Assembly (NCBI RefSeq): GCF_003576645.1
Contig: NC_044916.1
Coordinates: forward strand, 24,056,005-24,120,004
Length of the DNA: 64,000 bases
DNA from: Ipomoea triloba
Taxonomy: Eukaryota; Streptophyta; Magnoliopsida; Solanales; Convolvulaceae
Reading direction: 5' to 3'
A program made the position numbers and the translations under genes. How positions within the stretch are numbered: the stretch's first letter is position 1; each line of letters opens with the position of its first letter. The notes beneath the pieces are model-generated. The model was not told the origin of the DNA and did no database searches. It was given only the letters and a program-made list of their open reading frames with translations. Below are positions 13,500-24,692 of this stretch, piece after piece.

Positions 13500-13556
13500 T
13501 TTTGGGCGGGAAGGAAGATTTCGTTTTGGAGGATTTTGTTTTTATATATATAAAGA
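13500..13556 (-). mobile_element. Degenerate Helitron 5' terminus
   Basis: The subterminal motif (gggcgggaaggaagatttcg) is followed by a TATATAAAG-type end matching the 5' termini at 10858 and 11290. It probably marks the 5' boundary of the coding Helitron whose PIF1 and RPA-like fragments lie at 11463-12735, all in minus orientation. Confidence 0.45.
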
Positions 13557-14399
13557 TAAAGATATATGTGAGCTCCACTTTCAATTTAAATTAGGTCAAA
13601 GTTAATTCAAGTTCTTCTAAGTGAGACGAAGAGATCGAAAAGTTGCGCTACACATTAATTATAGTTGTAGCATACAACCCTAAGTCCTAGAGCTACCAAC
13701 ATAGAAAGTCGCTAACTATTGCGTCAAGGAATATGGGTTTGGAATGATTATTTATATACTAAAAATGATAAAGAGACAATATTATTACTTCCAAAACAAT
13801 ACTTTGCCATTGCGTGTGAGGGAGATGGCTTTTAGTTAAAAGCAAAATTTAATTAATGCCATTTTAAACAACAAAAATCACCTACCACCACTACTATATA
13901 TATATACTACGGAGTACTATATTTTAGTGTAGTTGTGATTAGAGCCATCCTTATCAGTTGGAGTTTTTTCTCCAGTTTTTTGTGGGCCTCAACTTCCACC
14001 TCATCATCCATTATCTCATTTAATCACAAAAACTCTTCTCCATACTAGTTTGAGTTTTTTCTCAGTTTTTTATGGACCCACCATTTTATATTCTATATTT
14101 TAATTATTTGAATGATAAATTTATAATTATAAAAATTAATTAAAATAAACATTCTACATTTAATTAAAATTATAATTACAAACATTTAAATTAATTTTCA
14201 TTGTTTTTTAATCATTTTAATTTTAATTGTAATTAAATCATTCAAAAATATATGTTAAATAACTGAAATTCGTGAAAATTTTAAAATATAAAAAATAAAA
14301 CAATAAAAAACAAACAAATTAAATGTTTAAAAAAAGAAAAAGATGGTTGTGTGCGTACTGCGCAAAAATTAAACAAAAAAAATAAAAATAAAAACAGAG
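13557..14399. other. AT-rich intergenic DNA, no gene seen
   Basis: Includes a duplicated motif (gagttttttctccagttttt near 13964 and a variant near 14050) that may be a decayed MITE. No coding signal. Confidence 0.5.
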
Positions 14400-14690
14400 A
14401 AAGATTGAGAGCGGCGGTGATGGCGAACTCTGCGGCAACGGATCTACAGGGGCAGCGCGGCGGCGGCAACGGTGTCCCCCCCCCCCCTTCTTTCTCCAGC
14501 AAGATCAACAACTCACCAACGTCGACGACTTCATTTATTTGGCGTCCATGGCGCCCACGGGTGCAGCGGCGACGATCGACGGCGAACGGCGGGACACCTC
14601 CCAGCGACGACGGTCGTGATCAACTAATTCCGACTATCGGAACTATGGTTGCAGCAAGAAAGAAAAGGGGAAAGGAAAAATGATCTCAAT
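14400..14690. other. GC-rich island of unknown origin
   Basis: A short, sharply GC-rich block (CGG-rich, with a run of about 12 C at 14476-14487) inside AT-rich DNA and next to the copia 3' end. The plus strand has a 110-codon ORF beginning MANSAATDLQG..., but its Pro/Arg/Ser-rich translation resembles no family I know. It could be a leader fragment carried by an element. I do not call it a gene. Confidence 0.35.
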
Positions 14691-17600
14691 CCATTGAATT
14701 GTGTACTGAAAACTTGACTGTACAGAGAGTAGGGAGCACGTTTAATAACGGAGGAAGTAGCAGTTGTAACTGCCTAACAGAATGATTTACTGCTTATTAC
14801 AAATCAGCCCCTCTACCTCTAATACCCCCCGTAAGCTGGAGTGTGCAGGTTTTGGACACCCAGCTTAGAGACAAAAACAGTGAACATAGGTGAGCTTAGC
14901 GGCTTGGTGAACCCATCCGCAATTTGATTGGGGAGGATACAGCTAGCAGTTTGATCAACCCACGAGCAACTCTTTCCCTTACAACGTGACAGTCGATTTG
15001 GATGTGCTTGGTTCTTTCATGGAAGACTAAATTCTCAGCTATTGCTATGGCGGATTTATTGTCGCAATAGACTACAGCAGGGCTGTCGCTTTTGATGCAC
15101 AAATCATGGAGCAATGAAGATTTTGAAACGACAGCTGTTGTGGCTAAGGCTCTATATTCTGCCTCGGATGAGGATTTTGAAACGGTAGCCTGTTTCTTTG
15201 AGCGCCATGATACAAGGGAAGTACCAAGGAAAATGCATGGCCCTGTAACGGATCTTCGTGTTTCTGCGCATGATGCCCAGTCCGAATCGGAGAAAGCTTT
15301 GAGCTTAAGGCTGGTGGCTGTAGGATAGAATAGACCCTGTCCTGGTGAACCTTTTATATATCGTAGAATGCGGTGAGCAGCGGCCAAGTGTTTATCCGTA
15401 GGAATGCTTACAAACTGGCTGAGATGGTGCACGGCAAAGGTGATATCAGGCCTTGTTGCCGTGAGATATAATAGCCGCCCAATTAACCTCCGGTAGCTGC
15501 TTGGATCATCCAGAGGTGTTCCACTGTCATGAGAGAGCATAGAACCCGGCACTATAGGAGTTTGAACTGGCTTGCAGTCTAAGAATCCCGCATCATTGAG
15601 AATGTCAAGGGTGTATTTTCGTTGACATAGATTTAGCCCATTATTGTTGATTTTGGCCTCAATGCCTAGGAAGTAACCCAACACACCCAAATCTTTGATC
15701 TTGAAAGCTGTATGTAACAAGTTTTTCAGCTCCTGAATGCGGCTCATGTTACTGCTTGCTACTAAAATATCGTCCACATAGACTAGTAAGGCAATGAAGT
15801 CGTGACCATCTCCTCTCGTAAATAAAGAAGGATCAACACTAGATTGTTTGAAACCAGCGTGTAATAGGGCGGCTGTTAGCTTTGCATTCCACTGCCGACT
15901 TGCTTGCTTGAGGCCGTAGAGAGATCTTAACAATCGGCATACTTGATTTTGTTTGTCACCTTGAAACCCGGGGGGGAGAACCATGTATACTTCTTCATCG
16001 AGGTCACCATGGAGAAAAGCGTTGTTGATGTCCATTTGATGGATCAACCAGTTCTTAGCCATTGCCACAGCTAGAAAGGTTCGAATAGTTGTCATTCTAG
16101 CAACCGGAGAGAATGTTTCAATATAATCCACCCCCAATTGTTGTGTGTAACCCTTGGCGACCAACCTCTCTTTATAACGTTCTACTGTGCCATCCGCTTT
16201 CAATTTGGTCTTGTAAACCCATTTGCAACCGATAGGGGTTTTACCAATGGGAAGTTCTGTTAGCTGCCAAGTGTTATTTTCTTGCAAGGCTAATATTTCT
16301 GCTTGCATTGCATCTTTCCAGCACTGGTGTTTGATTGCTTGGTTATATGACCAAGGCTCTGCTGTGGAGGTGACTGCCATAGTGAATGCCTTATGGGAGG
16401 AGGAAAGATTATCATATGAGATAACTTTGGACAGCATGTGTGGTGACGACCCTTTTCGGATAACTGAATCACAGAAGTAGTCCTGCAGCTTACTTGGTAT
16501 ACGCCAGTTTCTATTTGATCGTCGATGAGGATTATCACAAGCCAATCCCTCCTCATTATTGTCAATCTCCAGTGAAGACTGTCTGTTTCTTTCCTCCTCA
16601 TTGGTGTCAATTTCCAGTGATGGCTGGCTGGAAATGGGAGCTTGTTCCTCGTTTGATGATTGCAGTGTCTGGCCGATAGGAGAATCAGTAGAGTCAGATG
16701 ATTCATCAATAGCATTTTCAGCCTGCATCGACTGAATTTCTTCGTGCAAAGCTGGTGTCTGATACTCCAATTCTGTGGACAGGGGAATGTTTGGCAAAAG
16801 GAGGGTCGAACAGTTTATCCATCAATGTTGTGGATTGTGTAGCTTGTTCAGAAAAAAAGAAACTACAGCTCATAGAACGAGACATCACGAGAAACAAAGA
16901 TGGATTTATCTGTCAGATCATACATCATATAACCTTTGATATTCGCTGGCATGCCTATGAAAACACACTTCCTTCCTCTTGGTTCCATCTTATTTCGCAA
17001 GTGAGATAATGTAGCAGCAAAGCAAAGACAGCCAAAAACTTTGAGCCTTGTGAGATCGGGATCCTTACCATATAGCTTTCGATAAGGACTCAGTCCATTA
17101 ATCACCGGTGAGGGAAGCCGGTTGATCAAGAAAGCGGCATGCATAACGCATTGTCCCCAGAACTCCAATGGCAGCTGAGCTTGAAAACGTAGAGTCCGGG
17201 CAACATTGAGGATGTGCTGGTGTTTCCTCTCTACCACTACATTCTGCTAAGGAGTATCAACACATGATCTTTGATGAATTATCCCCTTATCAGCATAGAA
17301 GTCCCTCATGTCAAACTCAAGACCATTGTCACTGCGGAGTACCTTGATCAAAACTCCAAACTGTGTTAAAACAAGATTGTGAAACCTTCTGATTAGTTCC
17401 CTCACTTCTGATTTCCTTTTCATCAAATGTATCCAAGTGAAACGTGAGTGGTCATCCACTAGAGTTAGAAAATATTGTTCCCCTTTTATTGAGCTTACTG
17501 GAAAGGGACCCCATATGTCTGCATGTATAATATCGAAACAAGCATTTGAATATGAAGAACTTAAAGGAAATGGAGAACGTTTATGTTTTGCTAAATGGCA

Positions 17601-17990
17601 AATGTCACAAGCTTTAGTTGTTGTGGACAACTTTGGTATATTTTGTAGCAAATGCAATTTATTTACAGGGAAATGTACAAGACGTTGGTGCCAAATCTCT
17701 ATTTTATTACATTGCATAACCAAATTCTTGTGACTAGAAACCATAGTAGGTGCCATGGGAGACTTCATCATGATATACAGTCCTCCCTCCTGTTTAGCTA
17801 AACCAACCGTCATCCCATGAGGATCCTTGATCAGACACTGCTTAGAAGAAAAAACCAAATCATATGATGTATCTTGGATAAGCTTGCTCACAGATATTAT
17901 ATTGAACTGAAACGAAGGAATATGCATAACATTTCTTAACCAAAGGTTGTTTCCAAGCTTCACACTCCCCCTGTGTTTAACAGACAATTA
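14690..17990 (-). mobile_element. Decayed Ty1/copia retrotransposon, 5' truncated
   Basis: Minus-strand pol order is GAG-pre-integrase, integrase, reverse transcriptase, RNase H, as in copia elements. A G-rich tract (minus-strand GGGGGG at 14830-14825) follows pol and is a likely polypurine tract, so 14824-14690 is probably the start of the 3' LTR. No gag, primer-binding site or 5' LTR is found beyond 17990. Confidence 0.85.
14896..17987 (-). pseudogene. Copia pol polyprotein, disrupted
   Basis: Three blocks. Block 17987-17247 holds the pre-integrase zinc finger (WHQRLVH...CDICHLAK) and the integrase core (HADIWGPF, LRSDNGLEF) and ends at TAG where the family has Gln (TPQQNG). Block 17237-16863 continues the integrase in the same frame (VVERKHQHIL...) to a stop after SFYEL. 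Block 16797-14896 is in another frame and holds the reverse transcriptase (KGYTQQLGVDYIETFSPVA, YVDDILVA) and RNase H (SDSDWASCAETRRS, SSSEAEYRAL). A last frameshift near 14945 displaces the C terminus (NQIADGFTKPL). At least two stops and two frameshifts, so not active. Confidence 0.88.
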
Positions 17991-18944
17991 GATTGCATGT
18001 GATTGAAGAACCCAAGTCACCGCATCGTGCATATGCCGGCATTTCTTTTTTTCTTTTTTTTTAACTCCTGCAAAAGCTCTGCAAAAAACTTTGTTTTTGC
18101 AGAAGTAATATTTTCCTTGAGAATGGTGTCCACATCAGTTGATCTTCAATGCATAGTTTTTTTTCTCTGACATAAACTCCTAAATAACCTTCAATGTGGA
18201 TGCTCTTATGACGTCTTGTTAGTTGGCTAAAGTGGTTCATTAACTTTTAGTCTTGTCACATCTTTACGTTTTGTATATAACTTAAGGGTTGAGGACTTGA
18301 GGAGTTGAGGTTAATGATAAATTGATATTTTCATTATTCCTATCTTCTCATTTTATTTAGAGGTAATAAACGAGTGAATTTAGATCAGATTAATTTATTA
18401 TTAACTCACTTGCTATTTGGATCAGGTCGATTCAGTCTGATTAAATTTTAAAGTAGACCGACTTGATATGTATAGTAAAAATAAGATCCGGCTCAATTTA
18501 TAGAACAAAATTAAAATTGATTTTTTAAAAAATAAAAATTTAAAAGTATATATCTTAATATATAAATTATGGAGTATTATTTATGTACTTACATATATTT
18601 ATTATAATTTTTTTTTGATGTAATATATTTATTATAATTTAAAACTTAAAAATTATTTACTTAGAAACATTACAAGTTTATTTAAAAAATAATAACAATT
18701 TTTATTAAAATATTAATGAATAAATTATTTTACAAATTATAATTATTTGACTTCAATGTTGATCTTCAACTACAAGATTGAACTAAGAACAAAGTGTGCT
18801 TTCTTTACAATTTCTCTTTCTACAATCTAAAATATGAAAATGATAAAAAAAAACTCTCCCAAAAAAAAAAACCTCCTTCCCAAAATATCTAATCTAGGCC
18901 TTTTAAAATAACTTCCCTCCAATAGCACTCTTTAAATTCCGCGC
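17991..18944. other. AT-rich intergenic DNA, nothing recognised
   Basis: No ORF, RNA or repeat border supported. Confidence 0.5.
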
Positions 18945-19260
18945 ATAGGGGATGTCCACGAGCCCGTCCATGAGCGTGGATCGCTCGTGGACCGGCCACT
19001 TATTCCACCCACGCAACCTTCCAGCTCGTGGACTGGTGGCGTGGAACTTTCTGTTCCATTCTCAAGAGCTGTCCACGCTCGTGGGCTTCACGTGGAGGCC
19101 TCCTATCAAGCTTCATCCCTTGGTTTTTTCTTTGTCAAGTCCATATACTTTCTCCTCAAGCTCAACACCATCAAAACCTTTCAAAGTGCACGAATTGATA
19201 GAGCTTTGCAAAGATTGGCACATTAGAGCACATAGCACCATAAATTAACCACAAAAAGGT
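18945..19260. mobile_element. GC-rich LTR-like fragment
   Basis: Contains several copies of cacgctcgtgg/ccacgagc-type motifs and resembles in composition the LTR-like block at 28140-28670 (repeated cacgcg motifs). Such blocks are common in Ty3/gypsy LTRs of plants. Family assignment is inferred and weak. Confidence 0.4.
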
Positions 19261-19465
19261 ACCAAATAACACAATTCCACCCCTTTATTAGACCCTCAAC
19301 CTAGGTATCTTTGGCACCTATTAAGCAGCAACAATAACTATAATGAAGGATCATCGAAAGTGATATATGCGCTTCCTTTATTTGTGTTTTCAAATTTAAT
19401 GCACGTAAAGGTTGCGAGGAATTTAGGCAATGATGATGGAAAGAAGCTTTAATAGTGAAGAGTAA

Positions 19466-19637
19466 TTGACAAATATAATCTCATGAAAACTAGGCTTATT
19501 AATAGAATTTGTAATTATATAAATTCAGGGACAAAATGTGACATACTATTGACAATTGAAGGATTAAGTTTGTTCAAATCAATAGACAGGGACCAAATTT
19601 ACAAAAGTAAAACAATTCAGGAGTCATAAACGTCGTT
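19466..19637 (-). repeat. Dispersed repeat, copy 1
   Basis: The reverse complement of this block closely matches 27197-27373 (shared gggaccaaatttacaaaagt and tttatataattataaattc motifs). The two copies are in opposite orientation, so a mobile repeat is likely. No coding capacity. Confidence 0.65.
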
Positions 19638-19642
19638 TTCCC

Positions 19643-19646
<4 letters not shown>

Positions 19647-19681
<35 letters not shown>
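19647..19681. repeat. TG microsatellite
   Basis: About 17 TG units, followed by a TA/CG-containing tract to about 19730. Confidence 0.95.
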
Positions 19682-19684
<3 letters not shown>

Positions 19685-19873
19685 CACGTATATATATATA
19701 TGTATGTATACATATATATATACGTATATAAAGAGAATGAAATGAATTGGATAAATACCCTTATATTATATATTTTCTATTATCTATTTTTCTATTTAAA
19801 AAAAGGATTCCTTTTCCTGATATAGTTGGAAGCTCCTATAACCTAAACTTAAGAAATTGAATCCAAAATGAAA

Positions 19874-19946
19874 AACCAGCTATCGGAATCGAACCGATGA
19901 CCATCGCATTACAAATGCGATTCTCTAACCCCTGAGCTAAGCGGGC
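19874..19946 (-). tRNA. trnT-UGU: Plastid-type tRNA-Thr(UGU) fragment in nuclear DNA
   Basis: The minus strand reads GCCCGCTTAGCTCAG... with anticodon loop TTTGTAA in a CGCAT/ATGCG stem and T arm ATCGGTTCGATTCCGAT, the plastid trnT-UGU pattern. The D loop and acceptor 3' strand show changes from the plastid sequence as I know it, so it is probably a nuclear plastid-DNA insertion and not a functional gene. Plastid homology of the flanks is unproven. Confidence 0.75.
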
Positions 19947-20038
19947 CCCCATCACATAAATTTTATATGCACAGGAATTCAATATCAATAAACCTTGGGA
20001 ATCTTGGTTATGTATACATATATGTATACGTGTGTATA

Positions 20039-20048
<10 letters not shown>

Positions 20049-20094
<46 letters not shown>
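20049..20094. repeat. TA microsatellite
   Basis: About 23 TA units. Confidence 0.95.
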
Positions 20095-20096
<2 letters not shown>

Positions 20097-20310
20097 CCTA
20101 ATCATATAAGAACCATTCAAATCATTGATTTGCAAGATCTGATGGATGATAAATCAAGTAAAAAATAAGCGGAGTCATTTTCATAAATATTACAAAATTT
20201 TAAAATGAGCGGGATCATTTTCATAAATATTTTAACATTTTATTTATTTTTAATCGTTAGATCTACTAGATCAATGGTTTGGATTTGTCCACAGGTTCTC
20301 ACCTGATTAT

Positions 20311-20311
<1 letters not shown>

Positions 20312-20341
<30 letters not shown>
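20312..20341. repeat. AC microsatellite
   Basis: About 15 AC units directly before a MITE end at 20348. Confidence 0.95.
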
Positions 20342-20347
<6 letters not shown>

Positions 20348-20770
20348 GGGGTATTGGATCATATGAGAACAATTTTGTAGGAGAAAACTAAGAACTAATC
20401 ACAACCTAACATCTGGAAAAATTGAACGCACCAAATCAAATTTTTAAAAAAAAAAAGTGGTGGCAGTTTCGTAATTATCACCAATTTTACTATGCAAATG
20501 TGAACACTAAAATCTGCTATTTAGTATTAACGTTTTGCACATTTAGTGTTAACATTTTGCATATTTAGTATTAAAAGTTTGCACTTGCAAAAATGCGAAA
20601 GTACATTGCAATTAGGATTTCAATTTTATAATTTTATGACCGAGTTTTTTTATTTTATTTGGTCCAGTGGTTCACTTTTTAATCCTTAAGGTCTAACACT
20701 TACAATTTAGATTTAAAATTTAGCTTTTTCATTGATTTTATAGAATTTGCTAGGTTTGCATGTTTAGCTT
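20348..20770 (+). mobile_element. MITE family X, copy 1
   Basis: Starts with gtattggatcatatgagaac and continues through gtaattatcaccaatttta and a series of ttttgcacatttagt units. It is the reverse complement of 30190-30635. The far end is missing or diverged. Noncoding. Confidence 0.65.
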
Positions 20771-21874
20771 TTTGGTGTTGAGATTTTAATTTGTTAGAGG
20801 GTTTTAAGATTTGTTCATAATTATTATTATTTCATTTGATGTAGGCTAAAGTGTCATCGTGCACCATGAACCATTCCCGATTATTCATGCCGCACTCTCA
20901 TCTTTTAAAATGTATATTTAGATCTATAAACCATTATTTTTTTCCGCCTAGAACTTTTTATAAGTTTCCTACAGGTTACCAGTAATCTCATGCTTACGTG
21001 GAATTTTTTATTATTTTATTTTTTTTTATTTTTCTTCTTTGTTTTTTTTTTCCCGCTAGTACACGACTTATTCTCTGATGTTCATCAACTTTGACGGGAC
21101 GATTTTCCTAGGAACTGTTGTGCGTGGCGGAGCAAAATGAGGCGGAGTTTGCGGCTCCGGCGAACCTTGCTGGAGTTGAGCGCTGCCGGTCTTGATCAAT
21201 ATAGAACTCTGCTCGGCAACAGCTGTTGGAATCTCACCACAACAGCAATACAACCGTTTTTTACTTTTTGGAATCACACCACAACAGCAATCACACACCA
21301 CAACTCTGTTCCACCGTTTTTAAGTTGGGTGATTGACAACTTCTTTCTCATTTCTTCTTCTATTTCTTCAATTGTTCGACATGGGGAAAAACAAACTATA
21401 AGAAAGAAAGCATAGGTTGCATTAATGTTAGCAGTACCTAAACCCTAAAGGAAAACTTGCAACAACCCTAAATTCAAAAGGCTACTCAAAGCAACCTTTT
21501 CAATTAGCTTTTTGAGAAAAGAAATTATACCAAACAGCCATAGTTAACAGCTATTTTATCAAACAACTTTCTACAATCAGCCAATGTTATCAACTAATCA
21601 TACCTTCTAACCCAAACAGCCAACCCAATCAGCCAACAACCATTTACCAAACAGGACCATAATCTCATGCATGTAATTGTTCATATTATTCTATGCTATA
21701 TTATTGTATCCGTGCATAATAATTACCATTACATTACTAATAACAATTTATTACCAATTATAATTAATATTATTCATATTCGATCAATCTATCATTATAA
21801 TTACCATAATTACTAATAATCAATTATAATTAATATTATTCTATCATAATAATAATTACCATATTACTAAAATA
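20771..21874. other. Repeat-derived intergenic DNA with a small GC-rich patch
   Basis: 20840-20960 (gtgtcatcgtgcaccatgaac...) resembles a common plant interspersed repeat; 21110-21260 is a GC-rich patch (MRRSLRLRRTLLE... in one frame) of unknown origin. No gene could be supported. Confidence 0.4.
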
Positions 21875-21933
21875 CTTTTACGTTTGGGTGGAAAAATTTT
21901 GGAGGAGGATAATGCTTTTATATATAGTATAGA
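21875..21933 (-). mobile_element. Helitron 5' terminus (remnant)
   Basis: Minus strand begins TCTATACTATATATAAAAGC at 21933, host T at 21934, with the same subterminal motif (gggtggaaaaattttggagg) as the Helitron ends at 10858-11290. No matching 3' end found to the left. Confidence 0.55.
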
Positions 21934-22084
21934 TATAGATTTATATATATATATATAGATAGTATAGATATAGAAGTATAGATAAATTACATTTTGGGGT
22001 ATACCAAGAATATTTTTTTTTAATACCTACCCTACCTTTCAAAATTTTCTTTTTTGACAACAACCTTTCAAAATTTGTCAAATC

Positions 22085-22450
22085 TTCCCTAGCTTGTTTC
22101 ACCTCTCCAACATCGTCTCCGTCTCGTTCGTGCCGTCGCCGAGCTTCAGCCATCACCGTCGGAGAAGGAGCTGCTGCCCGCTGCAGCCTCAGCCATCGCC
22201 GAGCTTCAGCCGTCGCCGAGCTTCAGCCGTCGCCTCCGTCGCGCCATGGTCCTCCCGTAGCTACCGTCGCGGAGCATCGCAGCCATCACCGCTGGAGAAG
22301 GAGATGCTGCCCGCTGCCGCTTAGCCATGGCCTCCGTCGCTACAAAAGTCGACGTTGTGACATTGCCCTCCAATAGCTGCTGCCGTCACCGAGCGTCGCA
22401 GCCATCCCCGCCGGAGGAAGAGCTACTGCCCGCTGCCGTTGAATGTTACG
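22085..22450. repeat. GC-rich block of internal repeats
   Basis: Repeats of gagcttcagccgtcgcc and of ggagaaggagctgctgcccg (three diverged copies) in a CG-rich block flanked by AT-rich DNA, ending at a long T run at 22458. Possibly a captured 5' gene segment in a transposon. No protein family recognised. Confidence 0.45.
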
Positions 22451-22564
22451 GAGTACTTTTTTTTTTTTTTTTTTTTTTCAAATTCTATATAAATTTTTCG
22501 AATTTTAAATATATTTTTCGAATTTGATTAGATTATTATTATTAAATATATGATTAGTTAGTAT

Positions 22565-22744
22565 ATTAATGTTGAATTTAGGATTACTATATTACTGTTG
22601 AATTTAGGGTTACTATATTGATGTTGAATTTAGGGTTACTATATTGATATTGAATTTAGGGTTACTATATTATTGTTGAATTTAGGGTTAGTATATTGAT
22701 GTTGAATTTAGGGTTAGTATATTAATGTTGAATTTAGTATTATT
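22565..22744. repeat. Tandem repeat, about 26-29-bp unit
   Basis: About seven copies of gttgaatttagggttactatattgat and variants. Confidence 0.8.
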
Positions 22745-23519
22745 GAGACAGTCACTGGTGATGAGAGTGCATAGTAAATGTATCCTAGATATAGTCTTCC
22801 TACTGTACATGCCATCTGATGTTGAATACTGGCTGGTTGGATTTGTCTATTACTTATCTTAATCCATTCACTTTGTTGAATATCTTAAAACTATGGTCTC
22901 TTAGTGCCTGCATATTGCAGTTAGATCAATAGTAGATACTATTGAAATCAGTTCTTATCAAGAACTGAAGGAATCCAGAGATAGATCTCATCCTTAGAAT
23001 GCGAGGAAGGGACTTGTACCAGGTATACATTGAGGAAAGACAGGTCCAGATAAAAGTTGTTGACCAGTGGTTCTATTATCATTTCTTCATTCCCTAAATA
23101 TTGTTTCAAGCTAACTATAAGGCAAGTCTTGAAGTATTTTTTAAAATGTTCAATAGTTCTGTAATGACTAATGAGTTTGCTGTACCAAAGGAGAAGCTGG
23201 AGCATTTCAGAAATGTCACTTCTCAAGATATAATTTGTTCCCAGGTCTGCAACATTATATTCACTTGCTATGGTGTCTATAGTTTGTGCCAATTGCCATC
23301 AAATGCAGTCTCTAATGGACCTTTCTCTATCATGCAGAAGTCTGATGGAAGTGCACCTATGCTAAAGGAGGAAGTCAGGAAGATATAGTTGTAACTAATG
23401 TCAAAATTTATTTGACTCGTGGAAGAAAAAAATCTGCTTGAATGGTATGTACAGTAGGAACTAGGAAGACCATATCTAGGATACATTTACTATGCACTCT
23501 CATCACCAATGATTGTCTC
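22745..23519. mobile_element. Element with about 70-bp terminal inverted repeats
   Basis: 22745-22810 (gagacagtcactggtgatga...) is the near-perfect reverse complement of 23447-23519. The interior of about 640 bp contains a 95-codon plus ORF (23101-23388) and a 114-codon minus ORF (22948-23292), neither of which I recognise. Clear TIRs with a non-repetitive interior suggest a DNA transposon, perhaps with captured sequence. A target-site duplication is not clear. Confidence 0.55.
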
Positions 23520-24239
23520 ATACTTCACTTCTAATTTAGTATATTAATATTTTATTTACCATTCAAGTTTCTACTTCCCACAATCAAGCTGCTTTTGTGA
23601 CCCAGTTTGGAGAGGTAAATATGATCCATATTTAGCTATTTCTTCTTATATGTAGGACCGGGTATTAGCTCATGGAATACTTGTTCATATCATCATTGAC
23701 AGCTTGTGTTGTGAGTTCCTTTATTTAACTCCATTGGATATTGAGTTTACATATGCAGAGTATGTCAGTTTTTTCATTTTTCGAACTTGATGGTGGTTTC
23801 TATATATTTATACTATGTTTTATTCTTCTTTTTGGGTATTATATTTGCTGTTTCAAAGGACTAATTTATACTTCTGGTCTGAATAGTAGAAAAAGTATTT
23901 TATACTTTCATCAGAGTCAAAGATGATAAAAGTTCTATTTTTTTTTTGGAAATTATGGTGTTGGTTGAAATATGAGACAGCCAGATGCCTAGATGGGGCA
24001 TAGTTTAGGGATAAATCTTGATTAATCCTTTTTTCTGTGTCACTAATGTTATTTGCAATTTGTGTAGGTATTCACTTGTGGAAATAACACATCCTTCTGT
24101 TGTGGGCACAGTGAATTGTTGATTATATTTTGAAGTAGATGATGAATTGTTGTGTATTTTGAAATACTTATGTGTAGAAGATGATTGTATTAATGAATTG
24201 ATGCTTTTGCATTTATGGAGTTGATTAAATTGTTATTGT
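23520..24239. other. Probable CACTA element interior, noncoding
   Basis: AT/T-rich DNA preceding the CACTA right end. No transposase reading frame could be recognised. Confidence 0.35.
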
Positions 24240-24622
24240 TATATTATGTTTAAAATCAAAGCAGGTTTAAAACCGTTGTAATTATGAATAAAGACAAAAT
24301 TTTAACCATTGTCTTTGATTATATAAAACAACGGTTAAAAATCGTTGTATATGCGTGTGTTTTAAAACAACAATGGTTTTAATAATACTCAATAGACAAT
24401 GAGTTTTAATCGTTCTCTATTGAGTGTTGTGAAACCATGGTTCTATATAAGACTGCGGTTAAAAATTATTGTCTGAGCATGACTTTTCAATAATACTAGT
24501 TTCAACATTTAATAGACAATAATTTTTAACCGTTATCTATATACGGGACTTACAATAATATTGGTTTTAACAATAGAACTTTTACCTAATAGATACCGAT
24601 TTTAACCGTTTTTCTTATAGTG
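24240..24622. mobile_element. Right end of a CACTA (En/Spm) transposon
   Basis: The terminus reads ...aaccgtttttcttatagtg; its reverse complement CACTATAAGAAAAACGG is a CACTA-type inverted repeat. The preceding 350 bp carries at least six direct and inverted copies of a subterminal unit, aacggttaaaaatcgttgt, as expected for CACTA subterminal repeats. No matching left end (CACTA...) was found in the window, so the element is truncated. Confidence 0.7.
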
Positions 24623-24692
24623 TGAAAGGCAGAGTTGTCTCATTGAGTGTGCCAAAATATGTAAATGCGAAAACTTGAATTGTATATATATA
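24586..24692 (+). repeat. 105-bp direct repeat, copy 1 (CACTA end plus flank)
   Basis: Matches 26183-26290 with only a few differences: the last 35 bp of the CACTA element and the next 70 bp of flanking DNA (gtgaaaggcagagttgtctc...). Confidence 0.85.

Noticed and set aside
14281..14683. Two ORFs of 76 and 110 codons over the GC-rich block
   Set aside because: Both depend on the C run and low-complexity bases; no family resemblance and no splice context.
21941..22527. Pro/Ser/Arg-rich ORFs in the GC-rich repeats
   Set aside because: The repeat explains the open frames; codons are not constrained and each ORF is cut by stops between repeat units.
22565..22744. tttaggg motifs resembling plant telomere repeat
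   Set aside because: They are part of a 26-29-bp gttgaatttagggtta unit, not a head-to-tail TTTAGGG array.
23101..23388. 95-codon plus ORF as an expressed gene
   Set aside because: It has no recognised domain and sits within an inverted-repeat element; kept only as an observation.
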